Shown piece by piece: positions 7,138 through 15,800 of a stretch of DNA of 30,488 bases (its first letter is position 1; each line of letters starts with the position of its first letter). The notes beneath the pieces were generated by a model that was given only the letters and a program-made list of their open reading frames with translations, made no database searches and was not told the origin of the DNA. This DNA is from CAJBIL01 sp044359525 (GTDB lineage Bacteria > Pseudomonadota > Gammaproteobacteria > Burkholderiales > Rhodocyclaceae): positions 1-30,488 of the forward strand of contig JBIKLY010000036.1 in assembly GCA_044359525.1 (NCBI GenBank), given 5' to 3'. The position numbers and the translations under genes are program-made.

Positions 7138-7821
7138 ATGTTCGACCGGCCACACCATCGTTTGTTGCAAACACTGATGTTGTCACTGGCAATTCATCTT
7201 GCGCTTTTGCTCGGTGTGTCCAGCGAGTTGCCCGTGCGGCCCGACCCGCCCGCAGTGGCGATCAAAGTTGTGCTTGGCGTCGAATCAATTCCCGAGAAGC
7301 TGCAACCGGCGTTAGTCGCCATGCCGAAGCCCGTGTTGCCCCGCAAAGCCCAGCCAGCGCCGCTTGTACGGCAACTTGTTGTCGAACAGCCCGCAGCCCG
7401 TGCCGTGCCGGCAGCAGCGATCCAGCCTGCCCCGGCAGAGGCTGTGCCTGCCGATCGCCCTGCCAGTTCGCTTACTTTGCAAGGCAGCCCAGCGGCCTTG
7501 CCGAACGAGGCTGTCAGTGCCGATGACCTGCGCCAGTATCGTGTTGAGCTGGCGATTGCCGCACGCCGTTTCAAACGCTACCCGGGGCTGGCCAGGGAGC
7601 GCGGCTGGGAGGGCGTTACGGAAGTTGCGCTGAGCGTCAGTGCCCATCTGCCGGCGCCAGAAGTCATTCTTGTTCGCTCTAGCGGGCATCCTGTACTTGA
7701 CCGGCAGGCGGTGGAAATGATGACTCAGGCGGCACGTGCTGCGGTCCTGCCGGAGAGCCTCCGCGGGCGGGATTTGCGCATCATGCTGCCGGTCAGGTTC
7801 AGTCTGGAAGCGGATCAGTAA
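7138..7821 (+). CDS. TonB-like energy transducer / TonB C-terminal domain protein
   Basis: The 227-residue protein has the TonB layout. A short cytoplasmic N-terminus leads into one membrane helix with the SxxxH pattern (SLAIHLALLL, about residues 16-25), then a Pro/Ala-rich spacer (about 35-120). A C-terminal TonB domain follows (about 130-222), with YPGLARERGWEGVTEV and SGHPVLDRQAVEMM. TonB proteins couple ExbBD and the proton gradient to outer-membrane receptors. No exbB, exbD or receptor gene adjoins, so the receptor it serves, or whether it is a TonB paralog, is unknown. I see no clear ribosome binding site. It converges on the NUDIX gene with a 7-nt overlap of the two 3' ends. Confidence 0.85.
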   Translation: MFDRPHHRLLQTLMLSLAIHLALLLGVSSELPVRPDPPAVAIKVVLGVESIPEKLQPALVAMPKPVLPRKAQPAPLVRQLVVEQPAARAVPAAAIQPAPAEAVPADRPASSLTLQGSPAALPNEAVSADDLRQYRVELAIAARRFKRYPGLARERGWEGVTEVALSVSAHLPAPEVILVRSSGHPVLDRQAVEMMTQAARAAVLPESLRGRDLRIMLPVRFSLEADQ

Positions 7822-8357
7822 CCGGCCTGCGGCAACAGGTCGTCTTCATGGAAAGTGAAGCGACCGGCTTTGCGATCGGCAAAATAGGCTTTCAGGCAAA
7901 GCGTGACGCTGCGAAAGGCGAGATCGTCCCACGGAATGTCGTCTTCGGCGAACAGTGCGGTGTCGAGGCTCTCAATCCCGGCGGCGAATTGCGCATCAAG
8001 CATGCGTCCGCGGTAGAACAGATGAACCTGGTTGATGTGCGGTACGTTGACCAGCGAGAAGAGTTCGCCAATTTCAACGCGCGCGCAGGCTTCCTCCAGT
8101 GTCTCGCGTACCGCGCCCTGTGCCGTTGTTTCGCCGTTTTCCATGAAACCGGCGGGTAGTGTCCAGCGGCCGTAGCGCGGCTCGATGGCGCGGCGACAAA
8201 GCAGGATGCGGTCCTCCCATTCGGGAATGCAGCCGACCACGAGTTTCGGGTTCAGGTAGTGGATTGTTTCGCAGCGCTGGCAGACGTGACGGGGCACGCT
8301 GTCGCCCTCCGGGATACGAAGGCTGACGGGGGCGCCGCAGTGATTGCAGTAGTTCAT
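7815..8357 (-). CDS. Zinc-ribbon NUDIX hydrolase
   Basis: This is a 180-residue protein. An N-terminal zinc ribbon (CNHCG at residues 4-8 and CQRC at about 26-29) is followed by a NUDIX fold. The NUDIX box reads GFMENGETTAQGAVRETLEE and then ACARVE, so the Gly near the box end is replaced by Ala. The REx2EE metal-binding core is intact. Such proteins cleave nucleoside diphosphate derivatives; the zinc ribbon is shared with NudC-like and ADP-ribose pyrophosphatase-like members. The substrate cannot be read from sequence. It is transcribed alone toward the TonB-like gene. Confidence 0.9.
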   Translation of the reverse strand: MNYCNHCGAPVSLRIPEGDSVPRHVCQRCETIHYLNPKLVVGCIPEWEDRILLCRRAIEPRYGRWTLPAGFMENGETTAQGAVRETLEEACARVEIGELFSLVNVPHINQVHLFYRGRMLDAQFAAGIESLDTALFAEDDIPWDDLAFRSVTLCLKAYFADRKAGRFTFHEDDLLPQAGY

Positions 8358-8519
8358 GTACTGATTCTAATCGATCCGGATTGCGCCGGAATTGACCGTG
8401 ACCGGTTTATCCGCTCTGAGTAGACTGGTTTTGCGACATTCCTATGGTGTTCTCGATTGCCAGCAGGCGCTCCCGAGGCCATAATCAGGCAAAACAAGTT
8501 AAAAACATTACTGCCCGAC

Positions 8520-10439
8520 ATGGAAATCGACCTCAAGAAATTCGAACAGTTAAAAGCAACTGGCGAATTGCCTTCACCCAAGGGCGCCGCGCTGACCATC
8601 GTGCGTCTGGCACAAAGGGATGACGTCAGTAGTCGTCAGTTCGAGCAGGCCATCAAATCCGATCCGGCGTTTGTCGGACGCCTGATGAAGGCCGCCAATA
8701 TCACCAGCCGCGACAGCGGTCGGCCGGTGGCCTCGGTGCCGGATGCGGTCAATGTCCTAGGCATTACCGTGGTGCGCAATCTGGCGCTCGGTTTTTCTCT
8801 GATCTCGGGGCATCGCGCCGGGGCCTGCAAGAATTTCGATTATGCAGCCTTCTGGTCGCGCGCCGTGGTCAATGCGCTGGCGTTGCAGGCCATTTTCAAG
8901 CGAACCAACTGGAGCAATCCCGAAGAGGCTTTTTGCTGCGGGCTACTAGCCGAAATCGGCAAACTGGCGCTGGCGACGGTTCACCCGAAGGCGTACTCCC
9001 GCTTGCTCGGCGAACTCCCTGAAGCCGCCGGCCCGAGGGCTGAGCGTGACGCAATTTTGCGTGATCGGGAGATCGCTGCGTTTGCCCTGCATCATGATGA
9101 TTTGACGGCGGCGATGCTGACCGATTGGGGGTTTCCGCGCGTCCTGCTGGAGCCGATCTACTATCGGCGTTGTCCGGAACGTGCGACCTGTGCGCCGGAT
9201 TCGCGCAGCGAACGCTTGCTCGGCGCAGCGCGCCTTGCTGATGCCATTTCCGATGTCTGTCTGGCGGCTCCGGATCAGCGCGAAGTGCTCATGGCGGCGC
9301 TGACCGAGCGCGCGGTAGCGATCAAGCTTGAGCCGGAGGTGCTCGAAAGTATCGTTGATGGCGTCACGCGTGACTGGATTGATTGGGCAACGCTTCTGCA
9401 ACTTGACCAGCCGGCAGCGGTGCCGGCATTTGCTGAAATGATGAGTTTGCTGCAGCCGGAGGTGGCTGAAGACGTCGCCTCCGAGCATGCGCTGCGCGTT
9501 CTCATTGTCGATGACGAGGCTTCCTTGCGCCTGTATTTGCGCGCCGTTCTGACGCAGCTTGGCTTCCAGGTGTTTGAGGCCGAAAATGGTCAGCAGGCAC
9601 TTGAAGTTGCACTGCATGAGCAACCGCAGATTCTGGTCGTTGACTGGATGATGCCCGAGCTGGACGGTCTGCAATTGACCCGTGCCCTGCGCGATACCCG
9701 CCTTGGGCGTGGCATGTACATCCTCATTCTTACGGCACTGGAAGACGAAGACCGGCTGGTTGAAGCCTTCGAGGCCGGTGCCGACGATTATCTGAGCAAA
9801 CCGGTCAATGAGAAGGTGTTGACCGCCCGCCTGCGTGCGGCCAGCCGGGCGGTTCAGGTTCATGAAGCAGTGCAGCATGATCATGAGCAGATGAAAAACT
9901 TTGCCGCCGAACTCGCGGTCAGCAACCGGCGTCTGCATGATGCTTCGGTGACGGATGAATTGACCGGCTTCCACAATCGTCGCTATGCAATGGCGCGCAT
10001 CGAGAAGGACTGGGCGGCCAGCAGCCGCAGTGGCCGGCAGATGTCCTGCATGATGATTGATCTCGATAACTTCAAGCGGATCAACGATGCTTACGGCCAT
10101 GACATTGGCGATAAAGTGCTGGTCGGTATTGCCGGGGTGCTGAAGAAGACCTTGCGTACGCAAGACATGATTTGTCGTGTCGGCGGCGATGAATTCCTGG
10201 TCATTTGCCCGGATACCGATGCGCCGGCAGTGCGCTTGTGCGCCGAGCGTCTGTTGCATGCAGCGGATGCGCTGGTTATCGACACACCGCGCGGCCTGCT
10301 TCGTTGTGGCATCAGTATCGGCGTGGCGACGCGCAGTGCCGATATGGTCGATACGGGAATGCTGATCAAGGCCGCTGATGAGGGTATGTATCAGGCAAAA
10401 AGCGGTGGCCGGGGGATGGTCGTCGAACGCTTCGATTGA
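8520..10439 (+). CDS. HDOD-receiver-GGDEF protein, predicted diguanylate cyclase response regulator
   Basis: Three domains occur in order. An HDOD domain (about residues 10-215) is a phosphohydrolase-like fold used as a signalling scaffold. A receiver domain (about 322-445) has the phosphoacceptor Asp375 in VVDWMMPELDG and the conserved Lys in YLSKPV. A GGDEF domain (about 478-636) has an intact GGDEF at about 555-559 and an RTQD sequence five residues before it, matching the inhibitory I-site. It should therefore make c-di-GMP when phosphorylated and be product-inhibited. I chose ATG 8520 (MEIDLKKFEQLK), where HDOD homology begins. An upstream in-frame TTG at 8457 is possible, and no clear ribosome binding site decides it. 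No histidine kinase adjoins; the CheA proteins downstream are candidates. Confidence 0.92.
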   Translation: MEIDLKKFEQLKATGELPSPKGAALTIVRLAQRDDVSSRQFEQAIKSDPAFVGRLMKAANITSRDSGRPVASVPDAVNVLGITVVRNLALGFSLISGHRAGACKNFDYAAFWSRAVVNALALQAIFKRTNWSNPEEAFCCGLLAEIGKLALATVHPKAYSRLLGELPEAAGPRAERDAILRDREIAAFALHHDDLTAAMLTDWGFPRVLLEPIYYRRCPERATCAPDSRSERLLGAARLADAISDVCLAAPDQREVLMAALTERAVAIKLEPEVLESIVDGVTRDWIDWATLLQLDQPAAVPAFAEMMSLLQPEVAEDVASEHALRVLIVDDEASLRLYLRAVLTQLGFQVFEAENGQQALEVALHEQPQILVVDWMMPELDGLQLTRALRDTRLGRGMYILILTALEDEDRLVEAFEAGADDYLSKPVNEKVLTARLRAASRAVQVHEAVQHDHEQMKNFAAELAVSNRRLHDASVTDELTGFHNRRYAMARIEKDWAASSRSGRQMSCMMIDLDNFKRINDAYGHDIGDKVLVGIAGVLKKTLRTQDMICRVGGDEFLVICPDTDAPAVRLCAERLLHAADALVIDTPRGLLRCGISIGVATRSADMVDTGMLIKAADEGMYQAKSGGRGMVVERFD

Positions 10440-10486
10440 ATATTGCCGGGCGGCCAGTTTTATTTCTGTGGATCAAGGCATCTGGC

Positions 10487-10492
10487 TACAAT
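10487..10492 (+). promoter_or_regulatory. Possible -10 element before motA
   Basis: TACAAT (5 of 6 to TATAAT) lies 59 bp before motA in the 111-bp gap after the GGDEF gene. The -35 region is a poor match, and no FliA-type TAAA-N15-GCCGATAA or sigma-54 pair is visible, so the sigma factor is undecided. Confidence 0.3.
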
Positions 10493-10550
10493 ACGCATCA
10501 TGGTGAGACTCAAGGCTGGCTCTTGCGTGTAATGCCCGGGGAGGGGTTGA

Positions 10551-11408
10551 ATGTTTCTGATTGTTGGTTATGTCGTTATTCTGGTCTCGGCGCTGGGTAC
10601 TTATGCCGTCCACGGCAGCCTCGCAGCCCTGTGGGTTCCGCTTGAATACATCGCTATCGTTGGTTTGACGATTGGTGGTTTTGTTGCCGGCAACGGAATC
10701 AAGGTCATCAAGGCCACGGTTGGCGCGCTGCCGGGTATCTTCAAAGGCGCCCAGTTCAGCAAGACGGCCTATATCGATCTGCTGGCCATGCTTTTTGAAG
10801 TCCTTGCCAAGGTGCGCAAGGAGGGGCTGATGTCGATCGAGTCTGATGTTGAAAATCCGGAACAGAGTCCGGTTTTCAGCAAGTACCCGTCGATATCGCA
10901 CGACCATCACGTCATGGAATTCATTACCGATTATCTGCGCATGATGGTTGGCGGCAACCTGAATGCCCTCGAAATCGAGAACCTGATGGATATCGAAATC
11001 GAAACCCACCATCATGAAGTGATGGTTCCCGGCCATGTCATGGCCAAGGTCGGCGATGCGGTGCCGGCCTTCGGTATCGTGGTTGCCGTGATGGGCGTGG
11101 TGAACGTCATGGGCTCGGTCGGCGAGCCGCCGGCGGTGCTCGGCAAGATGATCGGCGGCGCGCTGGTCGGTACCTTTCTCGGTATCCTGATTTCCTATGG
11201 CTTTGTTGCGCCGGTTGCCTCCCTGCTTGAGCAGCGGGCGGAAGAAGGCTCCAAGATCTACCAGGTGATCAAGGTTGTCCTGCTGGCTTCGATGTCGGGC
11301 TACGCGCCACAAGTGGCTGTCGAGTTCGGTCGCAAGGTGCTGTTCTCCGGCGATCGCCCGACCTTCGCCGAACTTGAGGCAGATCTGAAGAGTCGCAAGG
11401 GTAAATAA
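10551..11408 (+). CDS. motA: Flagellar motor stator protein MotA
   Basis: MotA forms the proton channel of the stator with MotB and pushes on FliG. The 285-residue protein is the usual length. It has two N-terminal helices (about 2-22 and 28-50), a large cytoplasmic loop with the FliG-contact charged region (AKVRKEGLMSIESDVENPE, about 86-104), and two further helices (about 170-192 and 202-225) containing GIVVAVMGVVNVMG. A strong GGGGAGGGG ribosome binding site lies just upstream. It is the first gene of the long + strand motility/chemotaxis array, 28 bp before motB. Confidence 0.96.
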   Translation: MFLIVGYVVILVSALGTYAVHGSLAALWVPLEYIAIVGLTIGGFVAGNGIKVIKATVGALPGIFKGAQFSKTAYIDLLAMLFEVLAKVRKEGLMSIESDVENPEQSPVFSKYPSISHDHHVMEFITDYLRMMVGGNLNALEIENLMDIEIETHHHEVMVPGHVMAKVGDAVPAFGIVVAVMGVVNVMGSVGEPPAVLGKMIGGALVGTFLGILISYGFVAPVASLLEQRAEEGSKIYQVIKVVLLASMSGYAPQVAVEFGRKVLFSGDRPTFAELEADLKSRKGK

Positions 11409-11436
11409 TGGCTGGCTCAGTTCTTGAGACAATCCA

Positions 11437-12399
11437 ATGAGTGATGATGTCCGCCCGATAGTCATCAAGCGCATCAAGAAGTCCGGTGGTGCTCATCACG
11501 GTGGTGCGTGGAAAATCGCTTACGCTGACTTCGTCACGGCGATGATGGCCTTCTTTCTGCTCATGTGGCTGCTGGGTTCGACCGCCAAAGGCGACCTCAA
11601 GGGGATTGCCGATTATTTCCTCAACCCACTGAAAATCGCTTCACAGGGCGGCTCCGGGACGGGCGACAGTTCCAGTGTCCTGAAAGGCGGCGGCAAGGAT
11701 CTGACGCGCAGCTCGGGCCAGGTCAAGGACGGTGATCTGGAATCACAGAAAAAGTCGATCAACCTCAAGGAAACCAACGCCGAGCGCTTGCGCAAGGAGT
11801 TCGAAGAGCGCGAAAAGGTGACTCTCGGCGAGCTCAAGAAGAGTATCGAAAAACTCATTGAAAGCGACCCCGCGCTCAAGCAGTTCAAGAATCAGCTGTT
11901 GATCGACATCACTACTGAAGGTCTGCGTATCCAGATCATCGATGAGCAGAATCGCCCGATGTTCGATTCGAGCAGTGCCGAAATGAAGCCTTACTCCCGA
12001 GTGATTCTGCGCGAGATCGGCAAGGCGCTCAATGCCGTGCCCAACAAGATTACCCTTTCCGGTCACACCGATGCGGCGCAGTTTGGCGGCGGTGAAAAAG
12101 GCTTTTCGAACTGGGAGCTATCGGCAAACCGTGCCAATTCCTCGCGTCGCGAAATGATCACCGGCGGCATGGACGAATTCAAGGTGCTGCGTGTTGTCGG
12201 GCTGTCTTCAACGGTCTTGTTCGACAAGAACGATCCCTTGAGCTCAACCAATCGCCGGATCAGCATCGTTGTGCTCAACAAGCGGACCGAAGATGCGATG
12301 CTGCAGGAAGATGGCAACGCCAATACACAGATATCGGATGCCGCCGGGCTGGCCTCCGAGGTACCAGCGGCCGCTCCGAAGGCGGACGCAAAGAATTAG
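11437..12399 (+). CDS. motB: Flagellar motor stator protein MotB
   Basis: MotB anchors the stator to peptidoglycan and carries the proton-binding residue. The 320-residue protein has a basic N-terminus and one helix (about residues 27-48) containing Asp31 in KIAYADFVTAMMAFF, equivalent to Asp32 of E. coli MotB. A plug/linker follows, and then an OmpA-like peptidoglycan-binding domain (about 150-280) with SGHTDAAQF and NWELSANRANSSRR. The tail is Ala-rich and probably disordered. The ribosome binding site is weak, so coupling to motA may matter. Confidence 0.96.
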   Translation: MSDDVRPIVIKRIKKSGGAHHGGAWKIAYADFVTAMMAFFLLMWLLGSTAKGDLKGIADYFLNPLKIASQGGSGTGDSSSVLKGGGKDLTRSSGQVKDGDLESQKKSINLKETNAERLRKEFEEREKVTLGELKKSIEKLIESDPALKQFKNQLLIDITTEGLRIQIIDEQNRPMFDSSSAEMKPYSRVILREIGKALNAVPNKITLSGHTDAAQFGGGEKGFSNWELSANRANSSRREMITGGMDEFKVLRVVGLSSTVLFDKNDPLSSTNRRISIVVLNKRTEDAMLQEDGNANTQISDAAGLASEVPAAAPKADAKN

Positions 12400-12452
12400 G
12401 GTGTTGCCCGCCGGGCGGCACGGCAATGACGGAGTCAAGAGGAGCGGGTGCC

Positions 12453-13115
12453 ATGTCCGGGCTTAGCAAGCTGCGCCTGATCGGGATTGGATGGAGCGTC
12501 GTCGTCGGGGGGCTTTTGTTCTGGCTCGATCGCGCGCAGCAACCTGCAATTTTTCTCGGCGCAATCGTTATGTTTGTTGCCGGCTGGCTGATGCTCCTGA
12601 CGCAGGCCGGTAGGGTGCTCGCCCCCGTGGCTGACGCCGGCCTGCTTGCTGAAACCGGCGCTACGCTGTCGCGATGCAGTCAGGCGTTTGGCGGACAATT
12701 CGATGCAATGCGTATTGAATTGCTGCGCGTTCAGCAGCTGTTGACCGAGGCCATCGCCAGTCTCCTTGTAAGCTTTCAGGTGCTGAGCGACCAGTCCGTA
12801 TCGCCGCTTGCCGGGCCGGTCGGGCAGAACGTTGAACAAGCGATTGTCGGTCTGCAGTTCCAGGATGTGGTGATGCAACTGATTGGCCATGTAAGCAAAC
12901 GGCTTGATGAGTTGCATGGCATCATGCGTGAGATTGAAGGCGCTTCCGTGCTCGTTGAGAATCATTCGGCCGGGGGGTTTTCGCCCGAGCAGGCAGAGCG
13001 CTTGCGCACACATTTGAATCTGGCGCTTTCGCGTCTCGACCAGCTGCATGACAATACGGGAAACAGCCCGGTTCGTCAGGAGCGTTTCGGCAGTGGTGAC
13101 GTGGTTCTGTTCTAA
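12453..13115 (+). CDS. Small membrane protein with CheZ-like D-x3-Q motif, unnamed
   Basis: This is a 220-residue protein with two N-terminal membrane helices (about residues 7-25 and 31-52, joined by a short DRAQQP turn) and a helical cytoplasmic remainder. Residues 134-145 read LQFQDVVMQLIG, with Asp138 and Gln142 spaced as in the FQDLTGQ active site of CheZ (Asp and Gln four apart). The C-terminus, GSGDVVLF, is an acidic-hydrophobic tail ending in Phe, as CheZ ends in DLLDSLGF. I infer, but cannot show, a CheY-related phosphatase or adaptor anchored at the membrane. Start 12453 has AGGAG 8 nt upstream; the ATG at 12426 has none. It sits directly before cheY. Similar small proteins are often labelled generically as chemotaxis proteins. 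Confidence 0.75.
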   Translation: MSGLSKLRLIGIGWSVVVGGLLFWLDRAQQPAIFLGAIVMFVAGWLMLLTQAGRVLAPVADAGLLAETGATLSRCSQAFGGQFDAMRIELLRVQQLLTEAIASLLVSFQVLSDQSVSPLAGPVGQNVEQAIVGLQFQDVVMQLIGHVSKRLDELHGIMREIEGASVLVENHSAGGFSPEQAERLRTHLNLALSRLDQLHDNTGNSPVRQERFGSGDVVLF

Positions 13116-13132
13116 TTCTCAAGGCGGAAACA

Positions 13133-13498
13133 ATGACAAAAACCATTCTTGTAGTTGATGATTCGGCTTCAATCCGCCAGATGGTTTCATTTACCGTGAA
13201 AAGCGCCGGCTACGAAGTGGTCGAGGCAGTTGACGGCGTCGACGGGCTCGACAAGGCGAGGACGGCAAGCGCTGATCTGGTGCTGACCGATCAGAACATG
13301 CCGCGCATGGATGGCCTGACGCTGATCCGTAGTCTGCGTGCGCTGACGCACTACAAAACGGTACCAATCCTCATGTTGACCACCGAATCTTCCGACGCCA
13401 TGAAGTCCCAGGGGCGGGCTGCCGGCGCAACGGGTTGGCTGGTCAAGCCCTTTGATCCGCAAAAACTGATCGAAGTTGTGCGCAAGGTCCTTGGCTGA
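13133..13498 (+). CDS. cheY: CheY-like single-domain response regulator (first copy)
   Basis: This 121-residue receiver-only protein has the acidic pair Asp9-Asp10, phosphoacceptor Asp53 in LVLTDQNMPRMDG, a Thr in LMLTTES and the Lys in WLVKPFDP. It is expected to take phosphate from the CheA encoded next to it. It differs from the second CheY of this window, which has the E. coli-like TDWNMP around its Asp. The two may therefore serve different outputs, with this one paired with the 748-residue CheA. An AAGGCGG ribosome binding site is present. Confidence 0.95.
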   Translation: MTKTILVVDDSASIRQMVSFTVKSAGYEVVEAVDGVDGLDKARTASADLVLTDQNMPRMDGLTLIRSLRALTHYKTVPILMLTTESSDAMKSQGRAAGATGWLVKPFDPQKLIEVVRKVLG

Positions 13499-13531
13499 CC
13501 TCGCACTTCCGCCTACGCAGAGAGGTCACTG

Positions 13532-15778
13532 ATGACCATCGACATGACCCAGTTTTATCCGGTCTTCTTCGAAGAGTCGGCCGAGCATCTGGCAAGCATG
13601 GAGTCGCTCCTGCTGGGCCTCGATATCGAGCGGCCGGACAGCGAGGATCTCAACGCGATTTTCCGTGCGGCGCATTCGATCAAGGGAAGTAGTGGTACGT
13701 TCGGATTCACTGACCTGAGCCAGGTGACGCATATCCTTGAATCTCTGCTCGATCGCCTGCGCAAGCATGAAATGCCGCTAAGTTCGGCGATGCTCAGTGT
13801 TTTTCTGGAAGCGGGAGACCTGTTGAAAAGCATGCTCGCCGGCCATCAGGGCGGCGTGGGTGCCGACCCCCAGGCAATTGCGGTAATGTGCAGCCGGCTC
13901 AATGCGCTGGCTGCCGGGCCGGCAGCGCCGGCCGCAGCCCCCGCGCCTGCAGTGGAAGTTCCGGCACTGCGGTCGCTGCCCGAGCACGGTGTCGCGATGC
14001 GGCGCAGCTACGATATCGAATTTGTTTCCACTGCCCATGCGGCTGCCGATCCGGCAATCATTCCCGGCCTCCTCGACGAGTTGCGCGCTTATGGTGAGCT
14101 GTCGGTAATCAACCGTCCCGCTGCGGATCACGATACACCCGGCTTCTGGCATCTGCGCCTGAGTACAGATCAAAGCGTTGAGCAGTTTGGTGAGTCGATT
14201 GATTTCATCTCCGAGCGGGATGCCTGGCGGATCAAGGAAGCACCCTCCGGCATGCAGGACGACGTGGATGGCGTGTTCGGCCTGTTCGACGATGCGCCAG
14301 ATACACCATCCGCTGACGAGTGCTTCGGTCTATTTGCCGACGCACCGGCGGCAAAAAAATCATTCTTTACTGCGGAGGCTGACTTTGCTGCAGAGGCTGA
14401 CACCGGCGACGCCTATGGTTTCTTCGAACCCGCAGCAGTGCCCGGTACGCCCGGGCCGGCCGTTGTTGGTGAAGCGGATGGCGATGGCGAATGCTACGGT
14501 TTTTTTGCGCCACTGCCCGAGATTACGCCGGTTCAGCCGGCGCCGGCGGTCATGCCGCCAGCCAGGGTCTCGCCGGTGGTGGCTGCGCTACCTGCCGAAG
14601 CTTCGTCGATCCGGGTTGGCGTCGATAAGGTTGATCAGCTGGTCAACCTGGTCGGCGAACTCGTGATCACCCAGTCCATGCTGCTGCAGTGTGCCGGATT
14701 GATGCGCGGCGCTGCCCCCGAACGTCTGTTGCAGGGGCTGGAGCAGCTTGAACGCAATACACGCGATCTGCAGGCCTCGGTGATGTCGATCCGCATGCTG
14801 CCGATTTCTTTTGTCTTTTCCCGGTTTCCACGCGTTGTTCATGACCTATCGTCAAAGTTGGGAAAACAGGTTGAACTGAAACTGAGCGGTGAAGCAACCG
14901 AGCTCGACAAGGGGCTGATTGAAAAAATCGCCGACCCGCTCACCCATCTTGTGCGCAACAGTCTTGACCACGGTATCGAAATGCCTGATGTTCGCCTCGC
15001 TGCCGGCAAGCGAGCGGTTGGCACGATCACGCTGCGTGCAGCGCATCAGAGCGGCAACATCGTCATCGAAGTGGGGGATGACGGGGCGGGTTTGAGCCGT
15101 TCGAAAATCCTTGCCAAGGCACGCGAGCGGGGTCTGGCCGTTTCAGACCAGATGAGCGACCCGGAAGTCTGGATGCTGATTTTCGAGGCGGGCTTTTCGA
15201 CGGCGGAAGTGGTGACCGATGTTTCCGGGCGGGGTGTCGGCATGGATGTGGTGCGCCGGAATATTCAGGGTATGGGCGGGCGGGTCGACATTGAAAGCAT
15301 GCTCGGCATCGGGACGCGCATGACGGTGCGCCTGCCGCTGACCCTGGCGATCCTCGACGGCATGTCGGTCGCGGTCGGTAGTCAGACCTATATCGTGCCA
15401 TTGTCCTATGTGGTCGAATCCCTGTTGCCTGATTTGCAGGACATCAAGACACTCGCCAATCAGACGCGTCTTGTCCGGGTACGCGGCGAGTACTTGCCGG
15501 TGATCGTGTTGCATGAGCTGTTCGGCATCAAGCCGGCGTCGGCTGATTTCTCGCAAGGTATGATGCTCGTGCTTGATGCCGATGGCGCGAAGGTGGTGCT
15601 CTTTGTTGATGCCCTGGTTGGCCAGCATCAAGTGGTGATCAAGAGTCTTGAAAACAACTTCCGGCGGGTAGCTGGCATCTCCGGGGCAACCATCATGGGT
15701 GACGGCCATGTGGCGTTGATTCTCGATATTGCCGCCCTGGCGGCGATGGCCAGAGCGGCGCAGATGGCGGCAGCCTGA
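13532..15778 (+). CDS. cheA: Chemotaxis histidine kinase CheA (first copy, repeat-bearing linker)
   Basis: CheA phosphorylates CheY and CheB in response to receptors. The 748 residues begin with an HPt domain with phosphorylated His48 in FRAAHSIKGSSG. A middle domain (about 150-235, beginning RRSYDIEF) probably occupies the P2 position. A long acidic linker (about 245-340) carries four short repeats. Dimerisation begins at about 352 (SIRVGVDKVDQLVNLVGEL). The ATPase domain has an N-box HLVRNSLDHG near 472, GDDGAGLS, and GRGVGMDVV. A CheW-like P5 domain lies at about 605-740. All catalytic boxes are intact. It lies between its cheY and cheW and is about 100 residues longer than the second CheA. 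Confidence 0.96.
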   Translation: MTIDMTQFYPVFFEESAEHLASMESLLLGLDIERPDSEDLNAIFRAAHSIKGSSGTFGFTDLSQVTHILESLLDRLRKHEMPLSSAMLSVFLEAGDLLKSMLAGHQGGVGADPQAIAVMCSRLNALAAGPAAPAAAPAPAVEVPALRSLPEHGVAMRRSYDIEFVSTAHAAADPAIIPGLLDELRAYGELSVINRPAADHDTPGFWHLRLSTDQSVEQFGESIDFISERDAWRIKEAPSGMQDDVDGVFGLFDDAPDTPSADECFGLFADAPAAKKSFFTAEADFAAEADTGDAYGFFEPAAVPGTPGPAVVGEADGDGECYGFFAPLPEITPVQPAPAVMPPARVSPVVAALPAEASSIRVGVDKVDQLVNLVGELVITQSMLLQCAGLMRGAAPERLLQGLEQLERNTRDLQASVMSIRMLPISFVFSRFPRVVHDLSSKLGKQVELKLSGEATELDKGLIEKIADPLTHLVRNSLDHGIEMPDVRLAAGKRAVGTITLRAAHQSGNIVIEVGDDGAGLSRSKILAKARERGLAVSDQMSDPEVWMLIFEAGFSTAEVVTDVSGRGVGMDVVRRNIQGMGGRVDIESMLGIGTRMTVRLPLTLAILDGMSVAVGSQTYIVPLSYVVESLLPDLQDIKTLANQTRLVRVRGEYLPVIVLHELFGIKPASADFSQGMMLVLDADGAKVVLFVDALVGQHQVVIKSLENNFRRVAGISGATIMGDGHVALILDIAALAAMARAAQMAAA
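14273..14518 (+). repeat. Four degenerate GLF/GFF peptide repeats in the CheA linker
   Basis: Four nine-residue repeats are encoded in frame: VFGLFDDAP (14273-14299), CFGLFADAP (14321-14347), AYGFFEPAA (14411-14437) and CYGFFAPLP (14492-14518). The consensus is [C/A/V]-[F/Y]-G-[L/F]-F-x-x-[A/L]-[P/A], separated by disordered acidic/Ala-rich sequence. They fall at residues 248-329 of CheA, between the P2-like domain and the dimerisation helix. Confidence 0.85.
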
Positions 15779-15800
15779 AACAGTATTGGGAGCGGAGCGG

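Noticed and set aside
8457..8519. An upstream TTG start adding 21 residues to the HDOD-receiver-GGDEF protein
   Set aside because: No ribosome binding site precedes it and the extra residues do not look like part of the HDOD domain; ATG 8520 is preferred but not proven.
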